A stretch of DNA of 64,000 bases from Pedobacter cryoconitis (GTDB taxonomy: Bacteria; Bacteroidota; Bacteroidia; Sphingobacteriales; Sphingobacteriaceae). The stretch lies in the NCBI RefSeq assembly GCF_014207135.1, contig NZ_JACHCC010000001.1, forward strand, positions 186,001-250,000, written 5' to 3'. Numbering within the stretch: position 1 is the stretch's first letter; each line of letters starts with the position of its first letter. Shown piece after piece: positions 1-13,705 of this stretch. Made by a program: the position numbers and the translations under genes. Below the pieces are notes generated by a model, which saw nothing but the letters and a program-made list of their open reading frames with translations, was not told where the DNA came from and searched no databases.

Positions 1-2780
1 GTTATCACAATGGACACTGCTGATGAAATTCTGAAAGCTTATCCTGTTACTGCACCGGATGTATCTGTTGCAGCTTCTGACCTGGTTTATGTAATTTATA
101 CTTCAGGTAGTACTGGCAGGTCAAAAGGAGTTATGCTGACGCACCGGAACCTGTCAGATTATCTGGCTGGTTTACAATATACTTTACCTGTTAAGGACTG
201 CAGTTCATTTGGTTTAATGTCAAGTATTGCAACTGACCTGGGTAATACAGTATTGTTTACCGCATTCCTGAATGGTGGTTGTCTGCATGTTTTCTCTAAG
301 GCTGCTATCAGTGACCCTTTTGCACTCAGAAATTATCTTTCGGAGCATCCTGTAGATTGTATTAAAATTGTTCCGTCTCACTGGAAGGCGCTTTCTATGC
401 CTGATTACTTGCTGCTGCCTGAAAAACTGCTTGTCTTTGGAGGAGAAGCACTTTCAGCAGAACTGGTTAACAGGATCAGGGTTCAGGGAGGACGTTGTAT
501 GGTTGTCAACCACTACGGGCCTACAGAAACGACTATTGGTAAATTACTACATATCGTGAAGGATGGATATGCTTACCAGGAAAATATTCCGGTCGGCAAA
601 CCATTCTCTAATACGAAGGTATATGTGGTTAATGCCAGTGGACAGTTGTGCCCTGTTGGTGTACCAGGTGAATTACTGATAGGAGGTGATGGGGTAGCTG
701 CCGGGTATCTGAACAATGAAGAACTATCAGCTGAGAAATTTGTGGATGATCCTTTTTCAGCAGAAAGTGGTATACGTTTTTACCGCACTGGTGATACTGT
801 GAAATATTTACCAGATGGAGATATCCTGTTTATCGGTCGCGGTGATGACCAGGTTAAAATCAGAGGTTACCGTATTGAACTAGGTGAGATAGAAAGTGCT
901 TTATCTGCTTGTGAATTAGTGTATCAGGCTGTAGTACTGGCAAGACCAGATGAAGCGGGTAATAAACGTTTGGTCGGATATATCGTACCTGAAGGTGACT
1001 TTAATAAAGAAGCCATTGTCGCTTATCTGAAAAACAGGCTGCCGGATTATATGATTCCACTGCTTTTCGTATCCCTGGAAAAATTACCGCTTACAGCGAA
1101 TGGAAAAGTAGATAAGCGTGCTTTACCAGAGCCTGATATCAGCACATTGCTGACCCAGGATTATGTGGCTCCGCGTAATGAAACTGAAAATCACCTGGTA
1201 ACTATCTGGCAGGATGTATTGCGACTGGATAAAATAGGTGTTCACGATAATTTCTTTGAACTGGGCGGTGATTCTATTATTACGATTCAGGTGGTCAGCC
1301 GTGCCAGAAGAAGTGGTTATGAAATTTCACCGAAAGATGTATTTACTTGTCAGACCGTTGCACGTTTATCAGCACAGCTTGCTGTAGCGCAAAACAATAA
1401 AGTAAATGCTGAGCAAGAAACACTGACTGGAATCAGCGGGTTATTACCTGTTCAGCAGAAATTTCTGAATATTACCGGTCAGACCAAATCTTATTATAAT
1501 CATCACCTTACTTTCTCGGTTGTTAAGCACATTGATTCCGGAATATTAGCTGCAGCGGTTGCTGATTTGGTTAATTATCATGATGCGATCCGTTTTGCTT
1601 ATCAACACGAAGAAGCAGGCTGGAAGCAGGTTTACACGAATGAACTGGTCAATCTCGAAGTGATTGATCTGCAATATAGCAATGAGGAGGATTTCAGTGC
1701 AGAAGTAGCCGTTCATACAGCTCATTACCAGGAAAGTCTGGATATAGAAAAAGGTATTTTATGTCGTGCCGTACTCTTCCTTAGCCCATCGGATCAGGAA
1801 GAGAACCAGTTACTCTTTATCATCCATCACCTGGCTGTGGACGGAGTTTCGTGGCGTATTCTGGCCGAGGATCTGGAATTATTGGTTCAACATGCCGGAC
1901 AGCCTGTAATTACAGTATTAGGAGCGAAAACAAGTTCTTACAGACAATGGTACCAGGCTCTGGCTGACTATGGTAACAGCCCTGGATTGCTGCGTCAGTT
2001 AAATTATTGGGAGAGAATTACTGATCGATATGTGCCATTACGCACAGATCGCAAAACTGAAGATCTGATTCGCATTGCGGATATGGATACGCATAGTGTT
2101 CAGTTGGACAGCATAGTTACAGGTAAATTATTACATGAAGTTTCGCAGGCATATCATACCGAAATCAATGATGTACTGCTAAGTGCACTTGTACTTACAC
2201 TGGCCAGCTGGAATAAAACAGCTCAGATTTCTATAGGACTGGAAGGTCATGGACGTGAGGATATTACAGATGAAACTGATACAAGCCGTACGGTGGGTTG
2301 GTTTACTACAGTATATCCTGTACTGCTTCAGACTGCGGAAGATCCTGGGTCTTTATTGAAGCAGGTGAAAGAGACACTGAGACAGGTACCTGATAAGGGA
2401 CTGGGATATGGTGTACTGAAGTATATTAATCAGATTGCTGGTCTTCAGGGTAATGAACCCTGGGATGTACAGTTTAATTATCTGGGACAAGCTGGTACAA
2501 ATGCTGATACAGGTAAGTTTACCCGTCCGAGATGGGAGCTGTTCGGGTCTTCGCTAAGTGAACAGACTCCGGTTTCTCAGCCTTTGTCGGTTGCAGGTAT
2601 TATCCAGGATGATAAACTGGTACTTTACTGGAGTTATAGCAATAAACACTTCGCCAGTGAAAGTGTAGCACAGCTTGCTGCTGCGTACCTGGAAAATCTA
2701 AATTCATTGATCAGTCATTGTGCAGCACAGACCGTGTCTTGTTCTACACCTGCTGATTTTGGATTGGGTGATGTGGTGAG
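1..2780 (+). other. NRPS module 1 (partial A-T-E), predicted D-Asp
   Basis: The A domain lacks its first part (upstream of the window). Pocket residues read by alignment to the GrsA motifs give D-L-T-K-V-G-H-I-G plus the A10 lysine, which is the classical aspartate code. The carrier motif is GGDSI with its serine codon at 1273, the form usually found before E domains. The E domain spans about 1430-2730 and retains [10 protein letters not shown], so D-Asp is expected. Beta-hydroxylation of Asp cannot be judged from this. Confidence 0.85.
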
Positions 2781-5700
2781 TATTCAGGAACTGGATAAAT
2801 TCCTGGATGATGAATTTGATGGCAAGTCAAGAAGGAGTCAGGTGGAGAGCCTGTACAGGTTAAGTGGTTTGCAGGAAGGTTTGTTATTCCATGGAATATT
2901 CGATAACAATGCCAGCGCTTATATAGAGCAATTTTCCGGAGAGTTAACAGACCTGGATACGGCTGCATTTATCGGTAGCTGGAATTATCTGTTAAAACAA
3001 CATAGTATCCTCAGAAGTGCATTTTATGCAGATAGTTTTGCTGTCCCTGTTCAATGTGTTTATAAGGAAGCAGAGATACCAGTTGTTGTTCTTGATTATA
3101 GCGATAAACAAACTGATGAACAGGATCTGGCTATCAAAGCATATGAAAAAGCAGATCTTGAAAAAGGTTTTGACTTTACCAATGCCCCGCTGATGCGTAT
3201 TTTCCTGGTGAAGCTAAATGCACATAAATATCATCTCTGCTGGACTTATCACCACATTTTACTGGACGGATGGTCTATGCCTGTGCTGATGGGAGAGCTG
3301 TTGAAAGTTTATGAATTGCTTGTTGCCGGGCAGGAACTGCCAAAACCGGTCGAAGATCGTTACGAGGATTATATCCGTTATATAGCGCAGCGTGATCAGG
3401 ATAAAGGAGAGGCTTACTGGCGTAATTATTTAGCTGGTGTAAGTGAAGGTAGTTTACTGCCATTTATCAGCTCTGCTGCCGACCGGAATAAGGGAATTGG
3501 TGTATATGGAACATATCACATCCAGCTGAATGCCGAAACTACGGCACGGTTGTCCAGGTATGCGCAACGTCACCGTATTACCATGAATACATTGGTGCAG
3601 GGGGTATGGGCATATCTGTTATACAGATATACTGGCCGTGAAGAAGTCACCTATGGAATTACAGTATCTGGCAGACCTGATAATCTGCCGGGCGTAGAGC
3701 GTGCTGTCGGGATGTATATCAATACCTTACCATTCCATATTAGGGTAGATGAATCACAGGTTATTTCAACCTGGTTACAGACTATTCAGTCAGAACAATT
3801 GGAGAGCCGTGAATATCAACATCTTCCGCTTACCGAAGTTCAACGCTGGACTGGTGTTCAGGGTGAACTGTTTGATAGTTTACTGGTTTATGAAAATTAT
3901 CCGAGTAATCCTATTCAGAGCTCTTCACTGAGTCTGCAAGCTGAGCATGTACGAAAAGAAGAACATACCAATTATCCGCTTGGTGTTGCTGTAATGGTTG
4001 CTGAAGAAATAACTGTCTATTTCAGTTATAATACTTCCCTGCTTGCGAAAGGATACATGGAGACTATAGCCGGACATTTCGAACAGGCAATGCTTGGCAT
4101 GATGGTCGCAGATCATCATACACTGAAAGATATTGAAATACTATCGGTTAATGAGCAGCAGCAGCTGGTATATGAATTCAATGATACTTCATCGGCTTTG
4201 CCTGAATCTGAGACTATTTTAGCTCAGTTTAATTTACAAGTAGGCCGGACGCCGGATGCTACTGCGTTTGTAACTGATCAGGTGGAAATGACCTATTGGG
4301 AGTTGGATCAGCATGCCGGCCGCCTGGCAAATTACCTGAATGATCTTGGTGTTGGTAAAGGAACACTGGTACCATTATGTCTGGAAAGATCTCCGGAAAT
4401 GATTATCAGTATTATGGCTATCCTGAAAGTGGGAGCTGCGTATGTTCCTATTGATCCTGATTATCCACAGGACAGAATTAGTTTTATTCTGGAAGACATA
4501 GCTGCAACTGTTTTGATCAGCAGCAGTAAATGTGTGGATGTCTTACCCGTAAACGGGATTCAGGTTATTCTGCCAGATACTGAATGGAAAAAGATCAGCA
4601 CCTACGCTGTGTTAAGTGATGTTTCAGTTCTGGGAAGCGATCTGGCTTATGTAATCTATACCTCAGGGTCTACAGGAAAACCTAAGGGAGTACTGATAGA
4701 ACATAGTGGGGTAGTGAATCTGGCAATGAGTCAGAAAAATGCGCTCCGTCTAACAGAAGGTACAAGATTCCTGCAGTTCGCTTCTTTTGGTTTTGATGCT
4801 TCCTGTTATGAAGTGTTTAACACTTTATTGAGTGGAGGGGTATTAGTATTACCTCAAAAAGAAGATTTGCTTTCGGAGGAAAGTTTCGGTGCTTTTGTTC
4901 AAAAACATAAAGTGGAGGTGGTTACTTTACCGCCATCTTACCAGCACATTGTAAAAGATGTCCTGGGACCTGTCACTACGGTTGTCTCAGCCGGAGAACC
5001 ATTAAACAGGGAAGATGCGCGTTATATGATGTCAAAGGGTATCCGCGTAATTAATGCCTATGGTCCTACAGAAAATACGGTATGTACCAGTCTGACCGAT
5101 CAGCCTATTCAGGAAGATAATATGGTCACTATTGGTCAGCCAATAGAAAATGTACAGGTATATATTCTGACTGAACAGGGTAAACTCTGTCCTGCAGGAG
5201 TTGCCGGTGAGCTTTGTGTAGGTGGTGCAGGAGTTGCCCGTGGTTATCTGAACCGTCCTGAACTGAGTGCAGAGAAATTTATAACTGATACTTTTAGTAG
5301 TAAACCGGGTGCTCGCTTATACCGCACCGGAGATCTTGGCCGCTGGTTACCTAATGGGCATATCGAATATCTGGGTCGTATAGATGACCAGGTTAAAATC
5401 CGTGGATTCCGTATTGAACCAGGAGAAATCGAGGCAGAGTTACAATTATGTGAACTGGTCAATACAGCAGTTGTTGCGGTTAAACCAGATCCGTATGGAA
5501 ATAACAGACTAATTGGTTACGTCATTCCGGAAGGGGCTTTTGACAGGGAGGGTATATTGGCTTATCTGAAAGAAAAGCTACCTGAATATATGATCCCTGC
5601 TTTGTTGGTTGAGCTGGAAAAAATACCACTGACCCCAAATGGAAAGATAGACAGGAAAGCTTTACCTGTACCAGATAACCAGGCATTGACAGCGGGTAAT

Positions 5701-8700
5701 TATGTTGCTCCCCGAAATGTTCTGGAAGAAAAACTGGTTACCATCTGGCAGGATCTGCTTCAGCTCTCAGGGGTTGGGGTATATGATAACTTCTTTGAAC
5801 TGGGAGGTCACTCTTTACTGGCTATGCGTGTCATTGCTGCATTGCGTAAAACGCTACAGGCCGAAGTGACCGTAAAAGTTCTTTTCAATCATCCGACTAT
5901 TGCAGAACTGTCCGCTTATATGGAACATCAGGCTCCGCATATGGTCAGAATGGCTATTGAAAAAAGGTCTGGAGAGGTATTGATTCCTTTATCCTTTAAC
6001 CAGGAGCGTCTGTGGTTTATTGATCAGCTGGAAGGAAGTATACATTATCATATTCCGACTGCATTAAGATTAAAAGGAAGAGTGGATCAGAAAGCATTGG
6101 AAAATGCTATCCGTTATATTATGAACCGTCATGAGGTATTACGTACAGTAATATTGGAGGAAGACGGAAAAGCCAGACAGCATATTCTAGCAAGAGATTT
6201 ATGGAAGTTGCAGGTTACGCAGCAGTTTGATACAGAAAAAGATTCATTGCATCAGCGGATCAATGAATTAGTATCTGCTCCATTTAACCTGGCTACAGAT
6301 CATCTATTACGTGCCGATCTGATCATACTGGATCAGGAAGAGGCTGTTTTGGTACTGACCATGCATCATATCGCTTCTGATGGTTGGTCGGTGAGTATCC
6401 TGATCAGGGAACTCGCAGCATTGTACGAAGCTTTTGCATCAGGAGAAGAATTACAAATACCTGAACTGGCCATTCAATATGCCGATTTTGCAATCTGGCA
6501 GAGAGAACAGCTTACAACAGTAGTACTGGATCAGCAAATGGGCTACTGGAAAAAGCAGCTTAGTGGCACAGAAACATTGCAGTTACCGACTGATTTTCAG
6601 CGTGCGGGTCTTCAAAGTAAAAATGGGGCTGTGCATTCGTTTGTCCTGAAACAGGATGTATTGGAACAACTTCGGTTGCTTTCCCGTCAACAGGATTCAA
6701 CCTTGTTTATGACCTTACTGGCAACTTTCAAGGTGTTGTTGTCACGTTACAGCGGACAAGAGGATATTTGTGTGGGTAGTTCTATAGCAGGCAGAGTGCA
6801 GCAGGAAACTGAAAATCTGATCGGATTTTTTGTGAATACCCTTGCTTTACGCAGTCATGCAGATCTGAGTCTACCTTTTACTACTTTCCTGAAGCAGGTT
6901 AAGGAAACTACCTTAAATGCTTATGAACATCAGGAACTTCCATTTGAAAAGATAGTGGAAGCAGTAGTGAAAGAAAGAGATCTGAGTCGTACTCCTTTAT
7001 TCCAGGTGATGTTTGAATTACATAACACACCTGAAATGCCTGAGTTAAGTCTGGGTGAGCTTGTCCTTACGCAGGAAGAAATAGGTGCTATCACCTCTCA
7101 GTTTGATTTCACGGTTAACATGCTTGAAAGTAATGGAGAGTTAAACGGATACATCACTTATTGTACCGGTTTATATACTGCTGAAACTATAGCGAGACTG
7201 AGCAAACATTTTGAACAGTTGTTACAGGCTGTGGTTACTGCACCGGATGTTTTGATCGGTGAGCTGAAATTGCTGACTGATGCAGAGCAGCAGCAGCTGG
7301 AAGTATTCAATGATACAACGACATTCTATCCACATGAAGAAACTGCTGTGAGTCTTTTTGAAGCTCAGGTTTCACATCATCCTTTAGCACCAGCTATCGT
7401 TTTTGAGGACAAGATTTATACTTATCAGGAACTGGATGAACGGTCAAATCAGTTGGGGCGCTATCTGCGCAGCAAAGGAGTGACGACCGATACCCTGGTT
7501 CCGGTTTGCCTGGAACGTTCGGCAGAAATGGCAGTGGCGATCCTTGGAATTATGAAAGCAGGAGGGGCTTATGTTCCGGTTGATCCGGGTTATCCTGAAG
7601 ATAGAATTAGCTTTATGCTTGAAGATACCCAGGCAACAGTAGTGGTGACTACACAGGATTTGAAAGCTCATATTGCTGCTTTTGCTGCAGTAGATACTGT
7701 GCTGCTGGATACCGACTGGAAGAAAATTAATAACCGTGCAGTGACTGCACCGGCTAATCCATCCGGTCCTTCCGATCTGGCTTATGTGATTTATACCTCA
7801 GGTTCTACAGGTAAACCTAAAGGAGTAATGATCGAACATGCGGGTATGCTGAACCATTTGTATGCGAAGATCAATGATTTACAGTTAAACGCAGAATCTG
7901 TGGTTGCCTTTACTGCTTCTTACACCTTTGATATTTCGGTATGGCAGTTGTTTTCGGCCTTACTTTGTGGTGGAAAGACGGTGATCTATTCTTCCGGACA
8001 GATCCTGGAGCCATCTTCACTGATGGCTGCTGTGGAAGCAGACGGGATTACGATCCTGGAGCTAGTACCATCTTATCTGAATGCTGTTTTACAGGAAAAT
8101 ATAGCGGTATCTCTGCATGCTTTACGTTATCTGTTGGTGACAGGAGAAGCGGTAAGTCAGCCGCTACTGGCTCAGTGGTTTGGTCATGCGGGTTATGGAA
8201 GTATTCCGGTGGTGAATGCTTATGGACCGACTGAGGCCTCAGATGATATTTGTCATTATATCATGCACCAGACCCCATCTCGGATCAATGTACCTATCGG
8301 TTATCCGGTTCAGAATATGCGTATTTATGTATTGTCTGCCGGAGATCAGCTATGTCCAGTTGGTGTTCCCGGAGAGATTTGTGTTTCTGGAATTGGTGTG
8401 GCGCGTGGTTATCTGAACCGCGGCGAGCTGAGTGCTTCCCGTTTCGTGCTTTGTCCATTTGAACAGGGCGGCAAACGGATGTACCGGACAGGTGATCTGG
8501 GGCGCTGGTTACCAGATGGCACGATAGAATATTTAGGACGTATCGATGATCAGGTTAAGATCCGTGGTTTCCGGATTGAGCTGGGCGAGATAGAGACTAT
8601 TTTACAGCAGGCTGCTGGTATTTTACAGGCCGCAGTAGTGGTGAAAACAGATGCAGTTGGGAATAAACGTCTGGTAGCTTATGTGGTTTCAGAAGGAGAA

Positions 8701-11700
8701 TTTGATCGGGAGGAAACGGTCAGCTGGCTGAAGAACCGTTTACCAGAGTATATGGTTCCGGGCTTGTTTGTTTCCCTGTCTGCATTGCCACTGACCGGTA
8801 ACGGGAAGATTGACCGTAAAGGTTTACCTGATCCTGATATGGACAGTTTGCAGAGCCATCATTATGTTGCACCACGTAATGCACAGGAAAGTTTACTGGC
8901 TAAAATCTGGGAAGAGTTATTGCATGTTTCTCAGGTAGGTATTTATGATAATTTCTTTGAACTGGGTGGTGATTCGATTATCACGATTCAGGTGGTGAGC
9001 CGCGCACGTCGTGCAGGCTTCAGTCTTCATCCGCGGGACTTATTCGTCCATCAGACCATTGCAGGACTTTCTGCTTGTCTGTCAGTTGAAGGCGCTGGTG
9101 TAGCCGCAGGAGAACAGGGTTTACTGGAAGGGTTAAGTGGTTTACTGCCGATCCAGCAGCATTACCTGGAATCGGGTAGTGAGACCCTATCTCATTATAA
9201 CCAGGGCGTTTTCCTGAGTGTCTCTAAAAGTGTGGATAGTGCTGTTTTAGCCGGAGCGATCACTCAGCTGGTTAGTGCTCATGATGCCTTGCGTTTTAGG
9301 TATCAACAGGGAGAGAATGGCTGGGAGCAGTATTATGGTCATACCTCTGCCGTACTGGAAATCAGTGATTTGCGCGAGGTGTTGTCTTCAGATCTGTCAT
9401 CAGCCCTTGAAGCACATAATGACCGTTATCAGTCAAGTCTGGATTTGACAGCAGGAATTGTATTCCGTGCCGTGTTGATCTTAACGCCGGAAGCTGAACA
9501 GGCTAACCGTTTGTTGCTGGTTGTTCATCATTTGGCCGTGGATGGTGTTTCCTGGCGTATTATACTGGAAGAGCTGGAACAGTTACTGCAGGGGGGGCCA
9601 CTTCCTTCGGTTAAAACGGCCTCTTATCGCCAATGGCATCAGTCATTGGTGGACTATGGATCAAAATCCCGTGTACAGGCACAACTGGGTTACTGGGCAA
9701 AAGCAGCAGCCGAGCCTTCTCCTTTGCGCCGTGTTCAGCAATGGTCAGGGACACTGAGCAGTGAGGATATGCATCAGTATAGTGCAGCACTGGATGCAGC
9801 CCGTACCCGTCAGTTATTACAGGATGTTCCGCGTGCTTACCATACAGTGATCAATGATTTGTTGTTATCGGCCCTGGCGCTGACTTTATCTGCCTGGAAT
9901 GGTTCAGCTCGTGTCGTGATCGGACTGGAAGGTCATGGCCGGGAGGATCTGATCGGTGGAATTGATATCAGCCGTACGGTAGGCTGGTTTACCAGTTTAT
10001 ATCCTGTGGTACTGGAAGTTGCCTCAGGGAAAGATACTGGTTCACAGTTGAAAGACCTGAAAGAGCAATTGCGTCAGGTACCTGATAAAGGCCTGGGTTA
10101 TGGGGTATTGAAATACCTGGATAAAGCTGCAGCCTTACAGGTTTCAGATCCTTGGGAAGTAGAGTTTAACTACCTGGGACAGTTGGATAATCTGGTGAGT
10201 GATTCAAAAGACACGGTATTATCAGGTGCAGGTGAGTCATCAGGCCGTTCGGTTGGAACAGGACATCCGGTGAGAGAATTGTTATCGATAAACAGTTCGA
10301 TCCAGGGTGGAACTTTACAATTGAACTGGAGTTACAGTAGCCGTCATTTTACGGAAGAAGCGATTGCAGGTCTGGCTTCGGTTTACCTGGTGGAGCTGGA
10401 GAAGCTGATCGCACATTGTGTGGAGGTGGAGACCCCTGTATTTACGCCATCAGATTATAACCTGGGAGAGGAGATCAGCAATGAAGAACTGGATGTTTTC
10501 CTGGATGCTGAATATAACGGAGCTACAAGAAGGACACAGCTGGAAAGTATGTCCAGATTGAGTGGTTTACAGGAAGGAATGCTGTTTCATAGTTTATATG
10601 ATGATCAGGCAGGTGCCTATATCGAACAGTTCAGTACTGTACTGACAGGATTGGTACCCGAAATTTTTGTCCGGAGTTGGGAAGAGCTGTTGCAGCGTCA
10701 CAGTATCCTGCGCAGCGGATTTTATTATAATGAGTTTAAAGTACCGGTACAATGTGTTTATGCAGGGGTGAAAATTCCAATAAACATACTGGACTGTAGT
10801 ACGATGAATATAGAAGAGCAAAAACAATATATCCTCGATTATGAACAGTCAGATCGTTTAGAAGCTTTTGACTTAAAGGCTGCTCCTTTAATGCGGATAA
10901 CTTTAATCCGCATGGATGAGAAGCGTTACCAGTTTTTCTGGACTTATCATCACGTATTGCTGGATGGCTGGTCATTGGCAGTATTGCTTGGTGAGCTGAT
11001 GCAGGTATATGAAATGCTATTCAGTAAACAGCCGGTATTACCTGTTGCTGAGGATCGTTATGAGGATTATATCCGTTATATCGAAAGACAGGATGCAGAA
11101 GAAGCCAGAACTTACTGGAGTAAATATCTGGAAGGTCTGGAAGAAGCTAGTCTGCTGCCTTTCATCAGCACAACCATTGACCGTACCAAAGGTATAGGGG
11201 TATATCAGGACGAAGAATTGCATCTGGATAAAGAAATTACATCCAGACTTAGCCTTTATGCACAGCGTAATCATATTACATTAAACACACTGATGCAAGG
11301 GGCCTGGGCTTATCTGTTGACACGTTATACAGGTCAGGAAGATGTGGTCTATGGAGTGATTGTTTCTGGTCGTCCTGATGATCTGACAGGAGTAGAGCAA
11401 AGAGTGGGTATGTATATCAATACACTTCCACTACGTGCTACAGCTGTTCCTGCGCAGCTTATTGCTACCTGGTTGCAAGCTATTCAGAAAGATCAGATCA
11501 GCAGCCGTGATTATCAATATACTACACTAAATGATATCCGCAGATGGTCTGAGGTCTCAGGTGAATTATTTGATAGTTTACTGGTGTTTGAAAATTATCC
11601 GGTAGATAAAGTGCTGTCTGCACAACCCTGGACTTTGCAGTCCGAAAGTGTAAGTATGCACGAACAGGGTAATTATCCACTGAGTCTGATTATAGGAACT

Positions 11701-13674
11701 GGTGAAGAAACTAATATCACTTTTAATTATAACAGCAGTTTACTGGATATAAATTATATCAGGGCTATAGCAGGTCACTTTAAATCGACATTACTACAAA
11801 TCATAACACTTGAAAAAGGAATGCTGGATGCGATTGATATCCTGACAGCAGATGAGAAACAAGGTTTACTGACTGATTTGAATGATAATTCATTTACTTA
11901 TCCTTCTTCTAAAACGCTGACGGATCTTTTTCAGGAACAGGTACGTGCTTCGGCTGGATCTGCAGCATTGATTTTTGGAAGAGATCAGCTGAGTTATGCA
12001 GAACTGGATAAACGATCCAATAAACTTGCTCATCATTTGATTAGTCTTGGTGCTGGCCGGGATACATTGATTCCTTTGTTTATAGATCGTTCTTTCGAAA
12101 TGATCATTGGTATACTGGGTATCCTGAAAGCAGGTGCTGCTTATGTTCCTGTTCATCCGGATTATCCAACCGAACGTATAGCTTATATACTGGCGGATAT
12201 TAATGCATCGCTGGTATTGAGTAATACAAGCATCGCTGGTTTATTACCGGCTACGGATTTACCTGTAATCCTGCTGGACAATACTGAACTGTTCGCGGTC
12301 TATCCTGAAAAAGCACCACTGAATGGAGCTTTTGCTTCTGACCTGGCTTATGTGATTTATACTTCAGGTTCCACCGGTCAGCCAAAAGGAGTACTGATTG
12401 AGCATGGCAGTGTTGTGAATCTGATTGCCTATCAGGGGATGAAATTCGGAATAGATAACAGTGAAAAGATTCTGCAGTTCTCGAATTACAATTTTGATGC
12501 TTCTGTAGAGCAGATTTTCCTGGCCCTGTTAAATGGTGCAACACTGGTTTTACTGGATGAGGCGAGCCGTCTTGATCCAACAGTGCTGGAACAGCTGTTA
12601 ATTACCGAGGGGATTACCCATTTACATGCTACCCCTGGATTCCTGGAAACACTAAGTGCAGGCCGCTATGGCGGATTGAAACGGGTTATTTCAGGTGGTG
12701 AATACTGCCGTGCCTCATTGGCCGAAGCCTGGAAGCCTTATGTCGATTTTTACAATGAATATGGACCAACTGAAACTACAGTTACAGCCCTGGAATATCG
12801 TTATGAAGGTCTGGGAACAGATGAAGGAGTCCCAATTGGTAAAGGACTGGGTAATACGCGGACTTATCTTTTGGATAGTCAGTTAAGACCAGTTCCTGCG
12901 GGGGTAACCGGCGAATTATATATCGCTGGAGTACAGGTAGCCCGTGGTTATCTGAACCGTGCGGATCAAACGGCTTCTAGTTTCTTTGCCGATCCATTTT
13001 TAAATGGTGAGCGAATGTATAAAACCGGCGATTTATGTCGTCTGCTGCCGGATGGTAACCTGACTTATATCGGACGTAATGATGAACAGGTGAAAATCCG
13101 CGGTTACCGTATCGAACTCGGGGAGATTGAACATGTGCTGGCACAGCATGATCAGGTTGATCAGTGTGTGGTGCTGGCCAGGACAGATGCTCAGGGGAAT
13201 AAACGTCTGGTAGGTTATGTCGTAACTGAGATTGAGTTTGATAAAGATGCCGTTGTATCGTTCCTGAAAAGCCGTTTACCAGAATATATGGTTCCTGGAT
13301 TCTGGGTTGTTCTCGACAAACTGCCGCTGACTGGAAATGGTAAACTGGATAAAAAAGCTTTACCTGAACCTGATACGGACGGATTGACAGCCAATGAATA
13401 TATCGCTCCGCGTAATGAAATGGAACAGAACCTGGCGGTGATCTGGCAGGAGTTGCTGGGGGTAAACCGGGTAGGTATCCACGATAATTTCTTTGAACTG
13501 GGCGGACATTCACTGCAGGTGATGCGGATGATTTCGGCCATTCGGAAAGTACTCGGAGTGGAAGTAGCCGTACGGACAGTATTTGAACTCAGTACGATTG
13601 ACTCACTGGCCAAATATATTCATATACAGCATGATGACCTGGAAGAAGAAGACTCCAAAACAATAGACCTATAA
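1..13674 (+). CDS. Non-ribosomal peptide synthetase, 5'-truncated by window (A-T-E / C-A-T / C-A-T-E / C-A-T)
   Basis: The reading frame is open from base 1, so the gene starts upstream; the first in-frame ATG at 10 lies inside an adenylation (A) domain and is not a start. The visible 4,557 codons encode A(partial)-T-E, C-A-T, C-A-T-E, C-A-T. Each A domain has the TSGSTG(x)PKGV-type ATP loop, YGPTE, the RTGD-type motif and NGK(V/I/L)D with the catalytic lysine. Epimerisation (E) domains carry [10 protein letters not shown]; condensation (C) domains carry HHxxxDGW. There is no thioesterase, so the chain must pass to the next protein, encoded 31 nt downstream. The C-terminal tail after the last carrier is acidic ([13 protein letters not shown]), as expected for a peptide that binds the TubC-type docking domain of the next synthetase. 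Predicted units: D-Asp, L-Phe-like, D-diamino acid, L-unassigned. The NRPS assignment is very secure; substrates are inferred from pocket residues. Confidence 0.97.
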   Translation, partial: VITMDTADEILKAYPVTAPDVSVAASDLVYVIYTSGSTGRSKGVMLTHRNLSDYLAGLQYTLPVKDCSSFGLMSSIATDLGNTVLFTAFLNGGCLHVFSKAAISDPFALRNYLSEHPVDCIKIVPSHWKALSMPDYLLLPEKLLVFGGEALSAELVNRIRVQGGRCMVVNHYGPTETTIGKLLHIVKDGYAYQENIPVGKPFSNTKVYVVNASGQLCPVGVPGELLIGGDGVAAGYLNNEELSAEKFVDDPFSAESGIRFYRTGDTVKYLPDGDILFIGRGDDQVKIRGYRIELGEIESALSACELVYQAVVLARPDEAGNKRLVGYIVPEGDFNKEAIVAYLKNRLPDYMIPLLFVSLEKLPLTANGKVDKRALPEPDISTLLTQDYVAPRNETENHLVTIWQDVLRLDKIGVHDNFFELGGDSIITIQVVSRARRSGYEISPKDVFTCQTVARLSAQLAVAQNNKVNAEQETLTGISGLLPVQQKFLNITGQTKSYYNHHLTFSVVKHIDSGILAAAVADLVNYHDAIRFAYQHEEAGWKQVYTNELVNLEVIDLQYSNEEDFSAEVAVHTAHYQESLDIEKGILCRAVLFLSPSDQEENQLLFIIHHLAVDGVSWRILAEDLELLVQHAGQPVITVLGAKTSSYRQWYQALADYGNSPGLLRQLNYWERITDRYVPLRTDRKTEDLIRIADMDTHSVQLDSIVTGKLLHEVSQAYHTEINDVLLSALVLTLASWNKTAQISIGLEGHGREDITDETDTSRTVGWFTTVYPVLLQTAEDPGSLLKQVKETLRQVPDKGLGYGVLKYINQIAGLQGNEPWDVQFNYLGQAGTNADTGKFTRPRWELFGSSLSEQTPVSQPLSVAGIIQDDKLVLYWSYSNKHFASESVAQLAAAYLENLNSLISHCAAQTVSCSTPADFGLGDVVSIQELDKFLDDEFDGKSRRSQVESLYRLSGLQEGLLFHGIFDNNASAYIEQFSGELTDLDTAAFIGSWNYLLKQHSILRSAFYADSFAVPVQCVYKEAEIPVVVLDYSDKQTDEQDLAIKAYEKADLEKGFDFTNAPLMRIFLVKLNAHKYHLCWTYHHILLDGWSMPVLMGELLKVYELLVAGQELPKPVEDRYEDYIRYIAQRDQDKGEAYWRNYLAGVSEGSLLPFISSAADRNKGIGVYGTYHIQLNAETTARLSRYAQRHRITMNTLVQGVWAYLLYRYTGREEVTYGITVSGRPDNLPGVERAVGMYINTLPFHIRVDESQVISTWLQTIQSEQLESREYQHLPLTEVQRWTGVQGELFDSLLVYENYPSNPIQSSSLSLQAEHVRKEEHTNYPLGVAVMVAEEITVYFSYNTSLLAKGYMETIAGHFEQAMLGMMVADHHTLKDIEILSVNEQQQLVYEFNDTSSALPESETILAQFNLQVGRTPDATAFVTDQVEMTYWELDQHAGRLANYLNDLGVGKGTLVPLCLERSPEMIISIMAILKVGAAYVPIDPDYPQDRISFILEDIAATVLISSSKCVDVLPVNGIQVILPDTEWKKISTYAVLSDVSVLGSDLAYVIYTSGSTGKPKGVLIEHSGVVNLAMSQKNALRLTEGTRFLQFASFGFDASCYEVFNTLLSGGVLVLPQKEDLLSEESFGAFVQKHKVEVVTLPPSYQHIVKDVLGPVTTVVSAGEPLNREDARYMMSKGIRVINAYGPTENTVCTSLTDQPIQEDNMVTIGQPIENVQVYILTEQGKLCPAGVAGELCVGGAGVARGYLNRPELSAEKFITDTFSSKPGARLYRTGDLGRWLPNGHIEYLGRIDDQVKIRGFRIEPGEIEAELQLCELVNTAVVAVKPDPYGNNRLIGYVIPEGAFDREGILAYLKEKLPEYMIPALLVELEKIPLTPNGKIDRKALPVPDNQALTAGNYVAPRNVLEEKLVTIWQDLLQLSGVGVYDNFFELGGHSLLAMRVIAALRKTLQAEVTVKVLFNHPTIAELSAYMEHQAPHMVRMAIEKRSGEVLIPLSFNQERLWFIDQLEGSIHYHIPTALRLKGRVDQKALENAIRYIMNRHEVLRTVILEEDGKARQHILARDLWKLQVTQQFDTEKDSLHQRINELVSAPFNLATDHLLRADLIILDQEEAVLVLTMHHIASDGWSVSILIRELAALYEAFASGEELQIPELAIQYADFAIWQREQLTTVVLDQQMGYWKKQLSGTETLQLPTDFQRAGLQSKNGAVHSFVLKQDVLEQLRLLSRQQDSTLFMTLLATFKVLLSRYSGQEDICVGSSIAGRVQQETENLIGFFVNTLALRSHADLSLPFTTFLKQVKETTLNAYEHQELPFEKIVEAVVKERDLSRTPLFQVMFELHNTPEMPELSLGELVLTQEEIGAITSQFDFTVNMLESNGELNGYITYCTGLYTAETIARLSKHFEQLLQAVVTAPDVLIGELKLLTDAEQQQLEVFNDTTTFYPHEETAVSLFEAQVSHHPLAPAIVFEDKIYTYQELDERSNQLGRYLRSKGVTTDTLVPVCLERSAEMAVAILGIMKAGGAYVPVDPGYPEDRISFMLEDTQATVVVTTQDLKAHIAAFAAVDTVLLDTDWKKINNRAVTAPANPSGPSDLAYVIYTSGSTGKPKGVMIEHAGMLNHLYAKINDLQLNAESVVAFTASYTFDISVWQLFSALLCGGKTVIYSSGQILEPSSLMAAVEADGITILELVPSYLNAVLQENIAVSLHALRYLLVTGEAVSQPLLAQWFGHAGYGSIPVVNAYGPTEASDDICHYIMHQTPSRINVPIGYPVQNMRIYVLSAGDQLCPVGVPGEICVSGIGVARGYLNRGELSASRFVLCPFEQGGKRMYRTGDLGRWLPDGTIEYLGRIDDQVKIRGFRIELGEIETILQQAAGILQAAVVVKTDAVGNKRLVAYVVSEGEFDREETVSWLKNRLPEYMVPGLFVSLSALPLTGNGKIDRKGLPDPDMDSLQSHHYVAPRNAQESLLAKIWEELLHVSQVGIYDNFFELGGDSIITIQVVSRARRAGFSLHPRDLFVHQTIAGLSACLSVEGAGVAAGEQGLLEGLSGLLPIQQHYLESGSETLSHYNQGVFLSVSKSVDSAVLAGAITQLVSAHDALRFRYQQGENGWEQYYGHTSAVLEISDLREVLSSDLSSALEAHNDRYQSSLDLTAGIVFRAVLILTPEAEQANRLLLVVHHLAVDGVSWRIILEELEQLLQGGPLPSVKTASYRQWHQSLVDYGSKSRVQAQLGYWAKAAAEPSPLRRVQQWSGTLSSEDMHQYSAALDAARTRQLLQDVPRAYHTVINDLLLSALALTLSAWNGSARVVIGLEGHGREDLIGGIDISRTVGWFTSLYPVVLEVASGKDTGSQLKDLKEQLRQVPDKGLGYGVLKYLDKAAALQVSDPWEVEFNYLGQLDNLVSDSKDTVLSGAGESSGRSVGTGHPVRELLSINSSIQGGTLQLNWSYSSRHFTEEAIAGLASVYLVELEKLIAHCVEVETPVFTPSDYNLGEEISNEELDVFLDAEYNGATRRTQLESMSRLSGLQEGMLFHSLYDDQAGAYIEQFSTVLTGLVPEIFVRSWEELLQRHSILRSGFYYNEFKVPVQCVYAGVKIPINILDCSTMNIEEQKQYILDYEQSDRLEAFDLKAAPLMRITLIRMDEKRYQFFWTYHHVLLDGWSLAVLLGELMQVYEMLFSKQPVLPVAEDRYEDYIRYIERQDAEEARTYWSKYLEGLEEASLLPFISTTIDRTKGIGVYQDEELHLDKEITSRLSLYAQRNHITLNTLMQGAWAYLLTRYTGQEDVVYGVIVSGRPDDLTGVEQRVGMYINTLPLRATAVPAQLIATWLQAIQKDQISSRDYQYTTLNDIRRWSEVSGELFDSLLVFENYPVDKVLSAQPWTLQSESVSMHEQGNYPLSLIIGTGEETNITFNYNSSLLDINYIRAIAGHFKSTLLQIITLEKGMLDAIDILTADEKQGLLTDLNDNSFTYPSSKTLTDLFQEQVRASAGSAALIFGRDQLSYAELDKRSNKLAHHLISLGAGRDTLIPLFIDRSFEMIIGILGILKAGAAYVPVHPDYPTERIAYILADINASLVLSNTSIAGLLPATDLPVILLDNTELFAVYPEKAPLNGAFASDLAYVIYTSGSTGQPKGVLIEHGSVVNLIAYQGMKFGIDNSEKILQFSNYNFDASVEQIFLALLNGATLVLLDEASRLDPTVLEQLLITEGITHLHATPGFLETLSAGRYGGLKRVISGGEYCRASLAEAWKPYVDFYNEYGPTETTVTALEYRYEGLGTDEGVPIGKGLGNTRTYLLDSQLRPVPAGVTGELYIAGVQVARGYLNRADQTASSFFADPFLNGERMYKTGDLCRLLPDGNLTYIGRNDEQVKIRGYRIELGEIEHVLAQHDQVDQCVVLARTDAQGNKRLVGYVVTEIEFDKDAVVSFLKSRLPEYMVPGFWVVLDKLPLTGNGKLDKKALPEPDTDGLTANEYIAPRNEMEQNLAVIWQELLGVNRVGIHDNFFELGGHSLQVMRMISAIRKVLGVEVAVRTVFELSTIDSLAKYIHIQHDDLEEEDSKTIDL
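2840..5940 (+). other. NRPS module 2 (C-A-T), predicted L-Phe-like
   Basis: The C domain starts with the [12 protein letters not shown] form and has HHILLDGW; it follows an E domain and looks like a D-to-L (DCL) type. A-domain pocket reads D-A-Y-T-V-A-A-V-C, one change (Y for W at the third site) from the bacterial Phe code DAWTVAAVC. The carrier is GGHSL and no E domain follows, so the residue stays L. Phe is favoured; another large hydrophobic or aromatic residue is possible. Confidence 0.75.
5975..10460 (+). other. NRPS module 3 (C-A-T-E), predicted D-diamino acid (Dap or Dab)
   Basis: The C domain begins [12 protein letters not shown] and has [10 protein letters not shown], typical of L-to-L (LCL) types, agreeing with the preceding non-epimerising module. 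The A pocket reads D-I-W-E-L-T-A-D-D, the code known for 2,4-diaminobutyrate in Pseudomonas synthetases. Because Dap-forming genes sit downstream, Dap is equally or more likely here. The carrier is GGDSI and the E domain has [10 protein letters not shown], so the residue becomes D. Confidence 0.8.
7327..10620 (+). repeat. Long direct repeat, copy 1 (A-T-E plus start of C)
   Basis: This 3.3-kb segment is collinear with 19883-23176 at a constant offset of 12,556 bases at both ends, so there is no net insertion or deletion. Long stretches are identical in DNA and differences are scattered, mostly silent changes. It begins just inside the A domain (residues [12 protein letters not shown]) and ends just inside the next C domain (DDQAGAY). 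Similarity drops sharply at both ends. Read by eye; exact percent identity was not computed. Confidence 0.9.
10490..13640 (+). other. NRPS module 4 (C-A-T), substrate unassigned
   Basis: The C domain is of the DCL form ([20 protein letters not shown]). A-domain pocket reads about D-A-E-H-I-G-E-V-T, which I do not recognise exactly. Two glutamates (third and seventh positions) could favour a basic substrate; the known Lys code DAESIGSVC shares D-A-E-x-I-G-x-V. The carrier is GGHSL, no E domain follows, and the gene ends about 40 nt after the carrier helices. Confidence 0.7.
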
Positions 13675-13705
13675 ATAAGAATCCTCATATAATAAAACAT
13701 AAAGT

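Noticed and set aside
7941..8234. Plus-strand 97-codon frame, with a near copy at 20497-20790
   Set aside because: The two copies match only because they lie in the duplicated A-domain block; they are a shifted frame of the synthetase, not a conserved gene.
12977..13513. Minus-strand open frame of 178 codons inside the first synthetase gene
   Set aside because: It lies wholly opposite an A domain and carrier, is rich in His/Pro/Arg/Gln as expected for the reverse complement of this coding DNA, and has no recognisable domain.
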